Shown here: one piece after another, positions 40,233 through 42,625 of the stretch
Layout of the letters: each line of letters opens with the position of its first letter
Position numbering within the stretch: the stretch's first letter is position 1
Source of the DNA: Haplomitrium mnioides
Taxonomy: Eukaryota > Marchantiophyta > Haplomitriopsida > Calobryales
Direction: 5' to 3'
DNA: 42,625 nt
Assembly: GCA_049999725.1 (NCBI GenBank)
Contig: JBNGIS010018169.1
Span: forward strand, 1-42,625
Program-made: the position numbers and the translations under genes
The notes under the pieces: generated by a model
The model's database searches: none
Told to the model about the DNA's origin: nothing
The model's input: only the letters and a program-made list of their open reading frames with translations

Positions 40233-40641
40233 CCAACTTAGTAAGAAAAGAAACAAGTGAAAAAGTGTTTTGAGAATTTACCTTGCCATCTTTCTTTGCA
40301 GTTTGAAGATGTTTAACAAAAATTTACCTCTCCTTAAACTCGGAAAAAGAAAATCGTTTGCGATTTATATAGTAAGGGGTAATTGCATCCTGAGACTGCA
40401 CAAGCAACCCGATGTTGGCTTTCTTGCCTTTACGGATCATGGTGATTTGGACTACTAAACCCATATTGAATTTCTCACCTTCACGAGCAAAAAGGTAAAG
40501 ATGTTGATCGTTGTCTTTCAATGAGCAGTAATTAACGAGCCAATTCCACTCTAGTTGTTCATGCTCTAGAGCCTTGACAACTTTCAAATACATGTATAGC
40601 TTTGGTTGAGCAAGGCATGAAACATTTCCTTGAGATGCCAT

Positions 40642-41102
40642 TCTCAAGACGCTAGAAACAGGTATAATTGGAGGGAGAAAATCTAATGAACAAAAGCTCA
40701 CAAATCTCTAAAGGCTAGAAATGGCAAAAAAGTAAGTAAATGGAAAAACAAAGATGACAAGAAAACAAAAACCAAAAAGTGAGCACGTGACAATGGAAAG
40801 AAACTTTCCACTAAAGTTCCTTTTATAGCTAATTTCAAAAAATGCCTTTTCCAACCAAAACATTATTTGCAGAGCTCTTGACTCATATGTTCGCATGGTG
40901 CACAAAAACAAAAAGTTAGTATATAAAGCATTGCTCGTTTTCATCTCTCCAATTTTTTTTTCATTTTCTTCACAAAAAGTTTCTAATTTTGTCGTTTTGC
41001 AAATAATTCTTGAAAAACACACCTTTTAGATGTGCCGTAAGAGGTTTATAATATTTGTTGAAATAGTTTCTTGAAGTACTAGATTTTTAGTGAGCTTTTT
41101 CA
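40642..41102. promoter_or_regulatory. Divergent intergenic region between family A (right) and the gene at 41103
   Basis: 460 bp between two oppositely transcribed starts. On the minus strand CTTTATATA (40920-40928) lies about 280 bp before the family A ATG. On the plus strand TTTATAATA (41045-41053) lies about 50 bp before the ATG at 41103. Either could be a TATA element, but this is weak. The minus-strand frame 40708-41022 inside it has no support as a gene. Confidence 0.3.
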
Positions 41103-42625
41103 ATGGCTAGAGTTTTTATAGGCAAGAAAAGGTTAGAATTCAAAGATTCATCCTCACAAAAAAGTGCTACTTTTGACAATCATATTGAGATTTGTTCAAA
41201 CAACAATTATTTGGAGGTAAGCGATGGAGTATCAAAAGCGTCAAGTGTGATGGCAATTATATTGAGGAAAAAGATGGCCTCTGTTGAATCAGATAGCTCC
41301 GCCTAAAAAGACCAAGAAGGTAAACTCCATTCGTACATAGGATAAGAGACTCAACCCTATACACGCATATGGTCAAGGAGTAAATCCAATATGTGCATAG
41401 GATTAACGAGTGAACATCTTGCGCACAAAGGATCAAAGAGGGAACCCAATGCTCACGAAGAATTAAAGAAACAATCTTCATCCAATACAAGATCTTTGTT
41501 GCCCTTCAAGCGGTCGAAGTTGAATCTTTATTTTGAGTATTCTAGCATATCAACAAAAAAGAGTTCAATACAGAAATTCTAGACGGTTGTAGACCTTTCT
41601 TCGTCATCATTTGAGGGAGACCTCGATATTCATGATCAAAGTGTGTTTGTTTATAACACAAAAAAACATACAATCTGTGGACAATTTTAATTTTGGAGAT
41701 GAACCCATATTCTCGATAGCATAATTCAAACAACGAGTAGTGTCGTTTCAAGTTGCATCTCGCAAGGAGATTGGGACATCTGAAACAAACCAAATTCTTT
41801 GGGAGGAGTCTTCACTTGATAGTTTGGCAAATGATTTTAGCAAAGAATCTCAATCAATCAACATTTCTTTGGAGTTATCGCCAAGGGCACCAATTTTATT
41901 GCAAAAAACATTTCCTTCTAATCGAGATATTGATCAAGATTCGGTTTTATAATGGTTTAGTTCTCCTAATCCTCAAGAAGAACCTCATCTCTCAAAAATA
42001 TTCTACGATGGAACAAACAATGTGTACGATGATGATCAAGATCTTCAGAATGAATTATCTCCTATTGCTGGACTCGCTTACAGACCAAATCATCCAAGAC
42101 AATATAAGAATTCTTTGTTTAGGCCAAAACCCAAACGGGTAAACACTTTACATGAAAATTCTTTGCGGAAAGTCCATCATGACGAGAACTTTGTGAAGAA
42201 AAAGCTCGATCTAATGTCAATTTCTAAGTTGAAGAGAATTTCTTGTTGTCGAAATAATTTCTTGTCGTTGTGCATGATAGATTTTTTGAAAACTGTGAGA
42301 GAAACGTACTTTCAACAAAGCATGAAGAATTAAAATATCGCAATGCAATAAGGAATACCAAGAAAAGACTCTAATATTGACAATCAGTTTACTCTACTTG
42401 GAGGTACCTTTGTTTGTAAAAAAACCTTCAAATTAATATTAACAATATGGAATGAAAGAATCCAAAGGATTCAAAATCTCAAAAACGCAGATCTTGGAGG
42501 CATTTTTGGAAAAAGAGAACCATTTGCTAAAGGAGTTTTTGTGCATGAGTGGATGTACAATTTTTTCTAGGAACAATGTGAGAGAATGACCACTCACGAA
42601 GTTTATAACTTGCCCGATAATTTTA
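41103..42625 (+). pseudogene. Degenerate gene, possibly transposase-related, runs off the window
   Basis: Starts MARVFIGKKRLEFKDSS at 41103. A possible donor (AAG then GTAAAC) is at 41320, followed by a repeat-bearing intron. Later coding reads LPFKRSKLNLYFEYSSIST near 41500 and VASRKEIGTSETNQILWEES from 41740, then a TAA at 41950, ELSPIAGLAYRPNHPRQYKN, CCRNNFLSLC and ETYFQQS to a TAA at 42333. A further frame gives LGGTFVCKKTFKLILTIWNE and FVHEWMYNF (about 42390-42570). The paired-Cys block followed by a VCKKTF-like block resembles the N-terminal half of a transposon-encoded protein common in plant and animal genomes. That is recall-based and uncertain. The 3' end is outside the window. Confidence 0.4.
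41325..41465. repeat. Degenerate array with GTGCATAGGATTAA-like units
   Basis: About four units such as CGTACATAGGATAAGAGACTC and ATGTGCATAGGATTAACGAG. They resemble the TATGCGNGCATAG arrays of the family A 3' flank but lie in the neighbouring plus-strand gene. Confidence 0.55.

Larger units (their letters stand above)
36501..40641 (-). pseudogene. Family A four-exon gene, right copy, degenerate; function unknown
   Basis: Exons on the minus strand are 40641-40282 (start MASQGNVS, 120 codons), 39892-38436, 37773-37217 and 37117-36501. Donors are GTAAAT, GTAAGT and GTAAGT; acceptors are TTACTCAG, AAGTGTAG and TTTATAAG. The lengths are almost identical to the left copy. Conserved blocks include LYLFAREGEKFNMGLVVQIT, FLVDFIDGYKGVKHVERDFI at the start of exon 2, YWHQRFMESGMVSSQKLKRE, LAIADIPYGYNLKEYKHDDS in exon 3, and SGTGKSRHDSLVAVDA in exon 4. 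In-frame stops include TAA near codon 108 of exon 1 and several in exons 2 and 4. It resembles nothing I recognise. A plant gene family or the protein of an unknown transposon are both possible. Confidence 0.65.
35829..40720 (-). mobile_element. Right copy of family A repeat unit
   Basis: Reverse-orientation counterpart of 1-4600. It contains the degenerate gene 40641-36501 and the 3' array 36360-35895, and continues beyond the Copia insertion at 28284-27997. The end near 40720 is where the short 5' flank of the left copy (78 bp in the window) runs out, so the true start may lie further right, possibly including the divergent gene at 41103. Confidence 0.6.

Noticed and set aside
40708-41022. 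104-residue minus-strand frame upstream of the family A right copy
   Set aside because: No similarity to anything in the window. It overlaps the likely promoter region, and its composition is that of AT-rich intergenic DNA.

Overview
The window looks like repeat-rich nuclear DNA from a land plant. It is AT-rich and has spliceosomal introns. It holds several nested LTR retrotransposons of plant type (Ty3/Gypsy including a chromovirus, and Ty1/Copia), a long satellite array and almost no intact coding capacity. The species cannot be named from sequence alone. Two runs of exactly 100 N (4648-4747 and 13093-13192) are scaffold gaps of unknown true length. No rRNA, tRNA, CRISPR array or bacterial-type operon was seen.

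Layout. (1) 1-4780, plus strand: a degenerate copy of an unrecognised four-exon gene, here called family A, with palindromic minisatellites in its introns and 3' flank. (2) 4820-16376: Gypsy-1, a degenerate Ty3/Gypsy element with a 3.8-kb 3' LTR and a 5' LTR cut short at its left end. (3) 16377-19563: Gypsy-2, plus strand. (4) 19564-21960: Gypsy-3, minus strand, same family as Gypsy-2, tail-to-tail with it, with a recognisable chromodomain and a 309-bp LTR. (5) 21961-23645: mostly unassigned, with a possible LTR start and a short 20-bp tandem repeat. (6) 23646-27996: a satellite of about 72 units of 59-60 bp with higher-order structure. (7) 27997-28284 plus 35829-41000, minus strand: a second family A copy, split by (8) 28285-35823, a young Copia element on the minus strand with 141-bp LTRs and a 5-bp target duplication. 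(9) 41103-42625, plus strand: a divergent degenerate gene that may be transposase-related.

How the parts relate. The two family A copies lie in inverted orientation. Their four exons match in length (360/360, about 1448/1457, 556/557 and 617/617 nt), while the introns differ greatly because of minisatellite expansion. Both copies lose similarity at the same point downstream of the gene (4780 and 27996), and what lies beyond is unrelated. That is the behaviour of a mobile-element terminus. Together with the palindromic arrays, this makes family A the best candidate here for something undescribed. The Copia element is also unusual: near-identical LTRs but a broken polyprotein, a 12-residue tandem repeat expanded inside its reverse transcriptase, and a 2-kb repeat-bearing leader. 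Many nonsense codons in the older elements read as CAG-to-TAG or CGA-to-TGA changes, the pattern expected from deamination of methylated cytosines.
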